Shown: positions 57,024 to 64,000 of the stretch, piece by piece | Position numbering within the stretch: the stretch's first letter is position 1 | How the letters are laid out: each line of letters begins with the position of its first letter | Assembly (NCBI RefSeq): GCF_004324755.1 | Contig: NZ_SDMQ01000006.1 | Span: forward strand, 115,526 to 179,525 | DNA length: 64,000 nt | Direction of reading: 5' to 3' | Origin: Propioniciclava sinopodophylli | GTDB taxonomy: Bacteria; Actinomycetota; Actinomycetes; Propionibacteriales; Propionibacteriaceae | Position numbers and translations under genes: made by a program | The notes under the pieces: model-generated | Told to the model about the DNA's origin: nothing | Databases searched by the model: none | What the model saw: the letters and a program-made list of their open reading frames with translations, nothing else

Positions 57024-59291
57024 GTGTCGACCGAACCCGTACGGGTCCTGCTCACCGGAGTGACCGGCTTCCTCGGGCAGGCCGTGCTCGAACGGCTCCT
57101 CGCAGACACGGACGCCCACGTCACCGCCGTCATCCGTCCCAAGGGCAGCCAGGCCGCCCGCGACCGCCTCGACCGGCTGCTGCGCAAGCCCGTCTTCAAG
57201 ACGTGGCGGGACGCCGTGGGCGACGCCGAGGCGAAGCGTATCTGGGCCGAGCGGACGGGCGTCCTGGAGGCGGACCTCGCCACCCTGGAGCGGATCGACG
57301 CGCCCGTCGACGTCGTCATCCACTCCGCCTCGACGGTGAGCTTCGACGCGCCGATCGACGAGTCCTTCGCCAACAACGTCGGCGGCCCGCGCGCGCTCTA
57401 CGCCGCGCTCGAGGCGTCCGGGCTCGACCCGCACGTCATCCACGTGTCCACCTGCTACGTGGGCGGCATCGCCAAGGGGCTGCGGCCCGAGGCGTCCGTC
57501 GACCACGACATCGACTGGCGCGCCGAGATCGCGGCCGCCGAGGTCGCCCGGGTCGAGGCCGAGGCGGCCTCCCGGACGCCGGAGCGCCTGCAGGAGTTCA
57601 TCGACGCCGCCACCCGGGGCCACGGCAAGGAGGGGCCCAAGTCGGTGGCCCGGGCGTCCGAGGCGGCGCGGCTGGAGTGGGTGAACACCCGCCTGGTCGA
57701 GCTCGGGCGCACCCGCGCCCGCTCGGTCGGCTGGACGGACGTCTACACGTTCTCCAAGGCGCTGGGGGAGCGGGTCGCCGAGGAGGAGTGGGCCGGCAGG
57801 GGCCGACGCCTGTCGATCGTGCGCCCGGCGATCATCGAGTCGTCCCTGCGCCACCCGTTCCCGGGCTGGATCGACGGCTTCAAGGTCGCCGACCCGCTGA
57901 TCATGGCCTACGCCAAGGGCGCGCTGCCCGAGTTCCCGGGCCTGCCCGACTCGGTGCTGGACGTGATCCCGGTCGACTACGTCGTGAACGTGATCCTGGC
58001 GCTGGCCACCCTCGGCCACCAGGGGTCGGCCTCGCGGGTGACCGAGCCTGTCGAAACCCCATCGACGAGCGCGGGGATCCGGGCCGACTACTACCAGGTG
58101 TGCTCCGGCGCCTCGAACCCGCTGCCGTTCCACCGCATGTACGCCGAGGTGCGCCAGTACTTCCTCGCCCACCCGCTCGAGGACGACCGGGGCCGTCCCA
58201 TCGTGGTGCCGACATGGAGGTTCCCGGCCAACAACGCCGCCGAGCGCTCGCTGCGGCTCAAGGAGCGCCTGTCGGCGCTGGGCTCGCGCATCGGCGAGGC
58301 GCTGCCCTCGACGGTGCGGACGCGGCAGTGGGCGTCCTCGCTGTCGAAGATGGAGCGCGGGCTGGGCTCGCTGCGCACCTACGTCGACCTGTACCAGAGC
58401 TACACCCGCACCGAGATGCTGTTCGACGACCAGCAGACCCGCGCACTGGGGGCCAAGCTGCCCGAGGGGACGCCGGCCGACCGGACGTTCGACGTGCGCG
58501 ACATCGACTGGAGCCACTACTGGCAGGAGGTGCACCTGCCCGCGATGACGTCGCTGGCCAAGGTGCACGCCCGGGCGTCCTCGGCGCGCAAGGCGACCCG
58601 CTCGCAGGCTCGCCGGCTCGAATCGGGCACCGACGTGCTCGCGGTGTTCGACCTCGAGGGCACGCTGCTGCCGAGCTCGCTGGTCACCCAGTACCTGTCG
58701 GTGATGGGCCTGCTGCACTCGCCGGCCGAGCTGCCTGGCGAGCTGGCCGACCTGGTCCGCAACGTGGGGGTCTACCTCCAGGCCGAGCGCCGCGACCGCG
58801 GCGAGTTCGTGCGCGCCTTCTCGCGCCGCTACGCCGGCACGCGCGTGGCGGACATCGAGCGCGTCGTGGGCGGCGCCTGGGGCCAGAACGTCGTGCGCAA
58901 GCTCAAGCCCGGTGCGCTGGCCCGCATCGAGGAGCACCGCGCAGCCGGCCACCGCACCGTGCTGGTCACCGGGGGGCTCGACTTGTTCGCGGCCCCGCTG
59001 GTGCCCCTGTTCGACGACGTGGTCGCCTCCTCGATGGAGGTCCGGGACGGCGTGATGACGGGCTACCTGTCCACCCCGCCGCTCGTCGACGAGGCGCGCG
59101 CCCAGTGGCTGAAGGCGTACGCGGCCGCGGGCGGGTACGACCTGTCCCGCTCGCACGGGTACGGCGACTCCATCGCGGACGCCTCGTGGCTGTCCCTGCT
59201 GGGGCGGCCCGTGGCGGTCAACCCCGACCTGCCGCTGTACCGGGTGGCGTCCCGGCAGTACTGGCCGATCGAGGACTGGAAGCACGCCTGA
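57024..59291 (+). CDS. Fatty acyl-CoA reductase fused to a HAD-superfamily domain
   Basis: A 755-residue two-domain protein. Residues 1-500 form an extended SDR of the FAR/male-sterility type: LLTGVTGFLGQ (residues 10-19), VVIHSASTVSFD, and the active-site Y241-x-x-x-K245 in VYTFSKALGE. Residues from about 537 form a HAD domain: FDLEGTLLPSSL (motif I, with Glu for the second Asp), VLVTGGLDLF (motif II), KLKPG and GYGDSIADASWLSLLG (motif IV). It reduces fatty acyl-CoA to the fatty alcohol; the HAD part may act on a phosphate ester. Residues 339-350 (VTEPVETPSTSA) come from a dispersed repeat. The GTG follows GGAAGGAG. Confidence 0.88.
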   Translation: MSTEPVRVLLTGVTGFLGQAVLERLLADTDAHVTAVIRPKGSQAARDRLDRLLRKPVFKTWRDAVGDAEAKRIWAERTGVLEADLATLERIDAPVDVVIHSASTVSFDAPIDESFANNVGGPRALYAALEASGLDPHVIHVSTCYVGGIAKGLRPEASVDHDIDWRAEIAAAEVARVEAEAASRTPERLQEFIDAATRGHGKEGPKSVARASEAARLEWVNTRLVELGRTRARSVGWTDVYTFSKALGERVAEEEWAGRGRRLSIVRPAIIESSLRHPFPGWIDGFKVADPLIMAYAKGALPEFPGLPDSVLDVIPVDYVVNVILALATLGHQGSASRVTEPVETPSTSAGIRADYYQVCSGASNPLPFHRMYAEVRQYFLAHPLEDDRGRPIVVPTWRFPANNAAERSLRLKERLSALGSRIGEALPSTVRTRQWASSLSKMERGLGSLRTYVDLYQSYTRTEMLFDDQQTRALGAKLPEGTPADRTFDVRDIDWSHYWQEVHLPAMTSLAKVHARASSARKATRSQARRLESGTDVLAVFDLEGTLLPSSLVTQYLSVMGLLHSPAELPGELADLVRNVGVYLQAERRDRGEFVRAFSRRYAGTRVADIERVVGGAWGQNVVRKLKPGALARIEEHRAAGHRTVLVTGGLDLFAAPLVPLFDDVVASSMEVRDGVMTGYLSTPPLVDEARAQWLKAYAAAGGYDLSRSHGYGDSIADASWLSLLGRPVAVNPDLPLYRVASRQYWPIEDWKHA
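58041..58070. repeat. Half-copy of a dispersed repeat inside the acyl reductase gene
   Basis: The sequence accgagcctgtcgaaacccc is a half-site of the CCTGAGC-CTGTCGAAACC repeat type. It inserts TEPVETPSTSA between LGHQGSASRV and GIRADYYQVCSG of the reductase without breaking the frame. Confidence 0.55.
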
Positions 59292-59292
59292 T

Positions 59293-59353
59293 CGATCGCC
59301 CACGCCCCAGAGCGATCGTTCGGTTTGGGACTCTCGACGGCTAGGCTGGCCGG
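59293..59353 (+). promoter_or_regulatory. Inverted repeat and leaderless promoter of the diiron gene
   Basis: CGATCGC (59293-59299) and GCGATCG (59312-59318) are perfect 7-base arms. TTCGGT (59319-59324), 17 bases, then TAGGCT (59342-59347) form a promoter whose start would fall on or next to the GTG at 59354, so the mRNA is probably leaderless. Confidence 0.55.
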
Positions 59354-60235
59354 GTGGCTCGCTCGTCCCGCATCACCGACGCCCTGCTGCTCTCTCACGT
59401 CAACAAGATGGGCGAGGAGCACCCACCCGTTCCGTGGGACTCGGTCGACTTCACCGTCGGTGACCCCACCGCGATGCGGACGCGGTTCGCGGGCGTCCTC
59501 GACTACCTGGCCCGCGTCGAGCTCGAGGTCGAGCGCAATGTGCTCGAGTTGCTCACGATCATGCCGAACCCCTCCGAGGCCGACCGCGTCTTCTACGCCG
59601 ACGTCTGGTACGGCCAGGAGATCCAGCACGGGCTGATCCTCGACGAGCTGAAACGGCGCATCGGGCTCCCCGAGTCCGAGCCGCTGCTGCAGGTCGGGTT
59701 CGCCGTGAAGGCGCTCGGCGCGATGGCGCACTTCGAGCAGATCCAGGACGTGGCGCGCACCATCTACTACTTCACCGGCGCCTCGACCGAGCGGCAGGCC
59801 GTGCTGGCCTACAACGCGTTCGCCTCCGAGCTGGACGCGATGGGCGAGAAGGCCGTGCGCGAGACGATCATCAACCCGATCAAGCGCCAGGAGCCCGGTC
59901 ACTTCGCCTTCTACCGGATGAGCGCCGAGAAGGTCACCACCGACGGCACGCTCAAGCCGTGGCAGATGTGGCTGGCCCGCAAGCTGCGCACGTTCTCCTA
60001 CGAGCTCGTCGGCACCCACAACGACCCGCGCTACCAGGCGCAGATGGGCGAGGTCATCACCAAGCTCGGTTTCGAGCGCGAGCTGGAGGTCTTCGCCAAG
60101 GAGATCGGACGCCTCGAGGCCAACCTGCTCTGGGCCCAGCGCAACGGCCTGGACTTCCCGCCCTACGTGCTGCGCGCCCTGCGCGAGGCCGTCGACGTCT
60201 ACCGCGAGCGCGGCGACTTCACCCCCACGCTCTGA
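59354..60235 (+). CDS. Ferritin-like diiron protein
   Basis: A 293-residue helical protein with two E-x-x-H motifs, EIQH at residues 89-92 (VWYGQEIQHGLILDEL) and EPGH at 180-183 (KRQEPGHFAFYRMS), plus Glu-rich helices around residues 55-60 and 155-170. Together these can bind two irons as in acyl-ACP desaturases and related oxygenases. I do not know a characterised close relative. It directly follows the acyl reductase gene on the same strand. An oxygen-dependent step on a fatty chain, such as desaturation, is plausible but is inference. Confidence 0.75.
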   Translation: MARSSRITDALLLSHVNKMGEEHPPVPWDSVDFTVGDPTAMRTRFAGVLDYLARVELEVERNVLELLTIMPNPSEADRVFYADVWYGQEIQHGLILDELKRRIGLPESEPLLQVGFAVKALGAMAHFEQIQDVARTIYYFTGASTERQAVLAYNAFASELDAMGEKAVRETIINPIKRQEPGHFAFYRMSAEKVTTDGTLKPWQMWLARKLRTFSYELVGTHNDPRYQAQMGEVITKLGFERELEVFAKEIGRLEANLLWAQRNGLDFPPYVLRALREAVDVYRERGDFTPTL

Positions 60236-60286
60236 TCGGGCGCGGGGCCGACGCCCACCTGGGGGCGGAGAGGGCATGATGGAGCC

Positions 60287-60640
60287 ATGACCGAGCACGA
60301 CCCCCGGTGGATGTACCGGCAGATGATCGACGCCATGGTGGTGTGCTGCTCCGGCCCGGGCCAGGTGTCCGCCGAGCGCATCCGCATCGGTGTCTGGAAC
60401 GAGAACGCCGCGGCCGACGACGTGCGGCAGACGGCACTGAACCGGCTGGTGACCAGCCTGGACGCCGACCAGCGGGAGGCTCTCGCGGTGGTGATGGCCG
60501 AGGAGTTCGCTTCCGGCATATTCAATGCTCTGGAGGTGCTGCAGGCCGCCCAGCTCACCCCGTTCGAGGTGGGTTACGAGGGTGACCCGTCCGATGATTT
60601 CCTCGGACGTCTCGACGGCTGGGAGTGGCCGGTCGCCTGA
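60287..60640 (+). CDS. Hypothetical protein
   Basis: A 117-residue acidic protein: MTEHDPRWMYRQMIDAMVVCCSGPGQVSAERIRIGVWNENAAADDVRQTALNRLVTSLDADQREALAVVMAEEFASGIFNALEVL, mostly helical, with no motif I can name. A start at ATG 60287 follows GGAGCC. Its last 67 bases overlap the convergent brkB-like gene on the other strand. It is soluble, without a signal peptide. Confidence 0.65.
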   Translation: MTEHDPRWMYRQMIDAMVVCCSGPGQVSAERIRIGVWNENAAADDVRQTALNRLVTSLDADQREALAVVMAEEFASGIFNALEVLQAAQLTPFEVGYEGDPSDDFLGRLDGWEWPVA

Positions 60641-61680
60641 CCGCGCAGCTCGCCGGCGCGCTCCGCGAGCCAGTCCTCCTCGGCGGTGCGGGCCTGGATC
60701 ATCCGGGTGTTCCGGGGCTGCACGAGCAGCTCCCGTTCGGCTGGGAAGCCGCCCGCCAGCAGGCGGGCCCGCTCGATCTCGGCGTTGAGCACGACCCCGA
60801 TCAGCAGGGCGATGTTCATGATCCACAGACCCAGCAGCAGGATGATGAACGACCCGACGATGCCGTAGCTGGCCGGGAGGCGTCCGAACTCGGCGACCCA
60901 AGCGGAGAAGCCGACGATGGCCAGCACGGTGGCCCCCATCGCGAACAGCGCCCCGGGGATCGACCAGCGCAGCTTCGCCTGGCGGACGTTGGGCGTGGCC
61001 CGGTAGAGCGCGAGCACCGCGACGAGCGAGGCGATGGCCAGCACGACCCAGCGGTTGCCGCGCAGCGCCCGCAGCGGCCCGTCGTCGAGGCCGAGGTAGT
61101 CCAGCACGACCTCCCAGATGCCTGCCGACAGCAGCACCACCAGCAGGACGAACGCCCCGAACACCAGCATCAGCAGGGTGACGAGCAGGTTGTAGGGGAT
61201 GATCTGCCAGATCGGGCGCCCCTCGACCACGCCGTGGATGCGGTTGGCCGAGCGCCCGAACGCCGCCACGTAGCCGGACGCCGCCCACAGGGCGCCGATG
61301 AGCGCGATGCCGAGCACCCAGTCGGCCCCCGCGGCCCTGGCCAGCTGGCGCAGCGGGTCGGCAACCAGGTCGACGACGGCGTCGGGGGCGATCGAGGCGA
61401 GGAACTCGATCATCCACTCGACGGCGGCGGTGCCCTGGCCCAGCAGCGTCAGCCCGGCCAGGATCGCCAGCAGCCCCGGGAACAGCGACTGCACCGACAT
61501 GTAGGCGAGGTTGCCCGCGTTGTCGAGGATGTGGCGGTACCAGAACTCCGACCACGTGCGGCGCAGGACGTAGCGCCACGACCGGGCCGGGATCTGCCAC
61601 GGCCACGCGGGTTTGGCGGGGTCGTTGGGTTCGGGCGCGGTGAGCGCCTTGTGGACTGTGGATTCCTCCTCGGCGTCCAT
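60574..61680 (-). CDS. YihY/BrkB family membrane protein
   Basis: A 368-residue protein with about six transmembrane segments in the YihY pattern: FWYRHILDNAGNLAYMSVQSLFPGLLAILAGLTLLG, ALIGALWAASGYVAAFGRSANRIHGV, and YGIVGSFIILLLGLWIMNIALLIGVVLNAEIERAR. The family was once called ribonuclease BN; the function is unproven and may be lipid or metabolite export. The ATG at 61680 follows GGGAGGTGAGG. The C-terminus is a basic, low-complexity tail. Confidence 0.88.
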   Translation of the reverse strand: MDAEEESTVHKALTAPEPNDPAKPAWPWQIPARSWRYVLRRTWSEFWYRHILDNAGNLAYMSVQSLFPGLLAILAGLTLLGQGTAAVEWMIEFLASIAPDAVVDLVADPLRQLARAAGADWVLGIALIGALWAASGYVAAFGRSANRIHGVVEGRPIWQIIPYNLLVTLLMLVFGAFVLLVVLLSAGIWEVVLDYLGLDDGPLRALRGNRWVVLAIASLVAVLALYRATPNVRQAKLRWSIPGALFAMGATVLAIVGFSAWVAEFGRLPASYGIVGSFIILLLGLWIMNIALLIGVVLNAEIERARLLAGGFPAERELLVQPRNTRMIQARTAEEDWLAERAGELRGQATGHSQPSRRPRKSSDGSPS

Positions 61681-61804
61681 CCTCACCTCCCCGCGACCGT
61701 GGCGCACGGCGTCCGCCCTGCGTCGTGTTCCCCATCATGCGGAAAGTTCCCCCGTGGTGGGGCAGAAACCGTGTCGTCGGCGTCCGTGTCGCGTGGGGCC
61801 GGGG

Positions 61805-62725
61805 TCACTGGTGGGCCCGCGCTCGGGCGAACACCGAGCGCAGGTAGACCACCGAGCCGGCCCAGACCAGCGCCAGCCCGGCCCAGTAGGACGGCGTCAC
61901 GTGCTGCCCGAAAACCGTGATGCCCAGGATGAACTGGATCGTCGGCCCCAGGTACTGCAGGATGCCGACCACGCCGTAGGGCAGGCGGCGCGCGGCGACC
62001 GCGAACAGCCACAGGGGGATCGCGGTGAGAACGCCGCCCAGCACCAGCAGCCCCGCCTGGGCGGGGGAGTCGGAGAAGTGATTGCCGCCGGTCGAGGCGA
62101 GCCAGGCCCAGTAGGCCAGCGCCGCCGGCAGAAGGACCGCCGACTCCAGGAACAGCCCGCCCAGCGCGGGCGCGGTGGCCCGCTTCTTCACCGCGCCGTA
62201 GAGACCGAACGAGAACGCCAACACCAGCGAGACCCACAGGCCCGCCCAGTTCTCCCAGGCGATGATGCCCACGCCGGCCGCCGCGAGGAGGGTGCCGAGG
62301 CGTCCGCCGCGGGTCATGCGCTCGCCGAACAGCACCACGCCGAGGACGATGTTGACCAACGGGTTGATGAAGTAGCCCAGGCTCGCCTCGACGACGTGGT
62401 TGGTGTTGACCGCCCAGATGTAGGTGAGCCAGTTGACGCCGATGAGGACGGCGGCGGCGAGCACCCACGGCAGTCGCTCCCGGGTCAGCGCCTGGCGCAG
62501 CCACCCCCACGACTGGCGCAGCAGCAGCATCGTCACCGTGACCGCCACCAGCGACCAGATGATGCGGTGGGCGAGAATCTCCAGCGGCTCGGCCGGCTTG
62601 AGCAGCGGGAACAGGAGCGGGAAGAAGCCCCAGATCACGTACGCGCCGACGCCGGCAGCCAGCCCGCGCGACCGCTCCGCGAGGTCGGACGCCGTGGGCG
62701 TGGGCGGGGTCGGGGGCGTGGGCAC
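61805..62725 (-). CDS. rarD: RarD-type EamA transporter
   Basis: A 306-residue protein with ten predicted transmembrane segments in two EamA repeats. GVGAYVIWGFFPLLFPLLKPAEPLEILAHRIIWSL is the RarD signature start, INWLTYIWAVNTNHVVEASLGYFINPLVNIVLGVVLFGERM the end of repeat one, and ILQYLGPTIQFILGITVFGQ the second repeat. It probably exports or imports a small metabolite; the name RarD comes from chloramphenicol resistance in E. coli. The GTG at 62725 gives a Pro/Thr-rich N-terminus (VPTPPTPPTPTAS). It is divergent from the racemase gene. Confidence 0.9.
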   Translation of the reverse strand: MPTPPTPPTPTASDLAERSRGLAAGVGAYVIWGFFPLLFPLLKPAEPLEILAHRIIWSLVAVTVTMLLLRQSWGWLRQALTRERLPWVLAAAVLIGVNWLTYIWAVNTNHVVEASLGYFINPLVNIVLGVVLFGERMTRGGRLGTLLAAAGVGIIAWENWAGLWVSLVLAFSFGLYGAVKKRATAPALGGLFLESAVLLPAALAYWAWLASTGGNHFSDSPAQAGLLVLGGVLTAIPLWLFAVAARRLPYGVVGILQYLGPTIQFILGITVFGQHVTPSYWAGLALVWAGSVVYLRSVFARARAHQ

Positions 62726-62783
62726 CCGAGCACTGTACGCGCCGCCTCGCGCGCCCTTGGAGCCGTCTGCTGGGATGGACCCC

Positions 62784-63881
62784 ATGACGACGGGGGCATT
62801 GGCAGGTTTGACGGTCATCGAGCTCGGCACGATCGGCCCGGGGCCGTTCGCGGCCATGATGTTCGCCGACCACGGGGCGACGGTGATCCACGTGGAGCGT
62901 CCCGGGGGAGTGCCCGCGGTGGGCCCGATCGGCAATCGTCGCACGGACATCATCCACCGCAACCGCCGCACCCTCGAGCTGGACCTCAAGACCCCCGAGG
63001 GCCGCGACGCCGTGCTGGACCTCGTCCGGACGGCCGACGTGCTCATCGAGGGCAACCGGCCCGGAGTCGCCGAGCGGCTCGGCGTCGGCCCCGACGTCTG
63101 CCTGGAGCTCAACCCGCGGCTGGTCTACGGGCGCGTGACGGGCTGGGGGCAGTACGGTCCCAAGGCCACCCAGGCCGGCCACGACCTGAACTACATGGCG
63201 GCGTCCGGCACGCTGTCGACGCTGGGGCGCGCCGGCCAGCCGCCGACGGTGCCGCTGGCCTACATCGGCGACCTCGGTGGCGGCTCGATGATGCTGTGCT
63301 TCGGCATCCTCGCCGCGCTGTACGAGCGCAACTCCTCCGGGCGGGGGCAGGTGGTGGACGCTGCCATCCTGGACGGAGCGACGCTGCTGGCCACGGCGTT
63401 CCACGGGTTCGCCCAGCTGGGCATGTGGGACGAGACGCGGCGGGGCGTGAACCTCGTCGACTCCGGCGCCCCGTTCTATGACTGCTACGAGACCGCCGAC
63501 GGCGAGTGGATGGCCGTGGGGTCGCTGGAGCCCAAGTTCTTCGCCCAGCTGCTGGAACTGCTCGAGCTCGACGCGGACGCCCTGCCCGACCAGCACGACC
63601 GCGACGGCTGGCCCGCGCTGCGGGAGGCGATCGGCGGCGCCATCAGGCGCCGCACGCGTGCCGAGTGGACGGAGCGCGTGAAGGGCAGCGACGCCTGCCT
63701 GGAGCCTGTGCTGCGCATGAGCGAGGTGCGACACGACCCGCACAACGCGGCCCGCGCGACGATGGTGGAGGTCGATGGGCTGTGGCAGCCCGCGCCGGCG
63801 CCCAAGCTGTCCCGGACGCCGGCAGGCCCGATCCAGCCCGGCAACGCCACCGTCGACCACGCCGGCGGCGTGACCGCCTGA
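62784..63881 (+). CDS. Alpha-methylacyl-CoA racemase/CaiB-type CoA-transferase family
   Basis: A 365-residue class III CoA-transferase-fold protein close to Amacr: LAGLTVIELGTIGPGPFAAMMFADHGATVIHVERPGG, RNRRTLELDLKTPEGRDAVLDLVRTADVLIEGNRPGV, then GWGQYGPKATQAGHDLNYMAASG (His) and PLAYIGDLGGGSMMLCFG (Asp), the two catalytic residues of the racemase, and Glu in EPKFFAQLLELL-type region. It epimerises 2-methylacyl-CoA esters, needed for degradation of branched chains. The ATG at 62775 is an alternative start. Confidence 0.88.
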   Translation: MTTGALAGLTVIELGTIGPGPFAAMMFADHGATVIHVERPGGVPAVGPIGNRRTDIIHRNRRTLELDLKTPEGRDAVLDLVRTADVLIEGNRPGVAERLGVGPDVCLELNPRLVYGRVTGWGQYGPKATQAGHDLNYMAASGTLSTLGRAGQPPTVPLAYIGDLGGGSMMLCFGILAALYERNSSGRGQVVDAAILDGATLLATAFHGFAQLGMWDETRRGVNLVDSGAPFYDCYETADGEWMAVGSLEPKFFAQLLELLELDADALPDQHDRDGWPALREAIGGAIRRRTRAEWTERVKGSDACLEPVLRMSEVRHDPHNAARATMVEVDGLWQPAPAPKLSRTPAGPIQPGNATVDHAGGVTA

Positions 63882-63912
63882 CCCGACACCGGCGGGGCCC
63901 AGCCAGCCACCC

Positions 63913-63978
63913 GGTGTGCACTTCGAGGCGGCGATCCCATCGCTGGAGCGATGGGCTCGCCGCCTCGAACCGCACACC
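63913..63978. repeat. 66-base imperfect palindrome
   Basis: GGTGTGC/GCACACC, TTCGAGGCGGCGA/TCGCCGCCTCGAA and CCCATCGCT/AGCGATGGG are stacked inverted repeats (63913-63978) around a two-base centre. Only four small mismatches interrupt the stem. It follows the racemase stop. The outer GTGTGCA(C/T)TTC border resembles that of the element at 54374. Confidence 0.65.
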
Positions 63979-64000
63979 CACCCGGGTGTCAGTCCTCAGG

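Noticed and set aside
56169..59303. 1044-codon minus-strand frame spanning the SDR and the acyl reductase
   Set aside because: Only its last 261 codons (the SDR) are real; the rest is antisense to the FAR-HAD gene.
59063..61738. 891-codon minus-strand frame across the diiron and hypothetical genes
   Set aside because: Out of frame with, or antisense to, well-supported genes; no domain pattern.
61683..63977. 764-codon minus-strand frame across rarD and the racemase
   Set aside because: Antisense of the racemase and frame-shifted over rarD; the rarD frame itself explains the region.

Overview
The window is GC-rich throughout, with codons ending mostly in G or C, overlapping ATGA/GTGA gene junctions, frequent GTG starts and some apparently leaderless promoters. 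It carries actinobacterial-type gene sets: treYZ, a ykoFEDC thiamine-precursor transporter, MmyB-type and SCO6880-type fragments, and actinobacterial IS3, IS110 and IS256 relics. It is best read as chromosomal DNA of a high-GC Gram-positive bacterium (Actinomycetota). Several features would fit Propionibacteriaceae, but the family is inference. The DNA alternates between intact metabolic operons and short zones full of truncated genes.

Left part (1-16.8 kb): treZ (partial) and treY for trehalose synthesis from maltodextrin; an auxin-efflux-type carrier; a tRNA-Leu(CAG) with promoter and terminator; an IS110 relic; a DinB-like protein. Then comes a glucitol-class PTS operon on the minus strand (PRD regulator, GutM, SrlA, SrlE, SrlB, a divergent HPr-like protein). 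It ends in a glycerol-1-phosphate-dehydrogenase-type enzyme and a HAD phosphatase instead of a sorbitol-6-phosphate dehydrogenase. Divergent from it is glpABC, the three-subunit glycerol-3-phosphate dehydrogenase.

Decay zone (16.8-26 kb): a 3'-truncated aldo/keto reductase, an intact one, a chimeric endonuclease/MmyB gene, a Fic protein, a frameshifted IS256 element, a TetR repressor with three operators facing a truncated quinone reductase, IS110 and IS3 relics, two unidentified coupled genes, and a DUF2993/SCO6880-like chimera.

Galactoside locus (26-40.4 kb, all minus strand): galK, a LacI repressor, GH42 beta-galactosidase, a sugar ABC transporter (binding lipoprotein and two permeases), GH2 beta-galactosidase, GH36 alpha-galactosidase and an ATP-grasp protein. 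Two GTTA(C/G)CGGTAAC operators suggest LacI control. The ABC system imports oligosaccharides, the three glycosidases release galactose and GalK phosphorylates it.

Middle (40.4-50.2 kb): an IS256 relic, a MazEF-type toxin-antitoxin pair, a membrane protein coupled to a TusA-like protein, pyroglutamyl peptidase, a TPP riboswitch with ykoF-ykoE-ykoDC (ATPase and T component fused), a nucleotidyltransferase with a very short HEPN-like partner and tandem operators, and a PAS/AraC pair.

Right part (50.2-64 kb): a secreted protein, a glycosyltransferase and an ABC ATPase truncated against each other, a KASIII-like protein lacking part of its active site, an EEP-family hydrolase and twin CrcB fluoride channels. 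Next is a cluster with an alkyl-DHAP-synthase-like flavoprotein, an SDR, a fatty-acyl reductase fused to a HAD domain and a diiron ferritin-like protein; together they look like an ether-lipid pathway. BrkB, RarD and an alpha-methylacyl-CoA racemase follow. Several strongly palindromic intergenic elements (48.7, 53.6, 54.4 and 63.9 kb) are unexplained by the genes.
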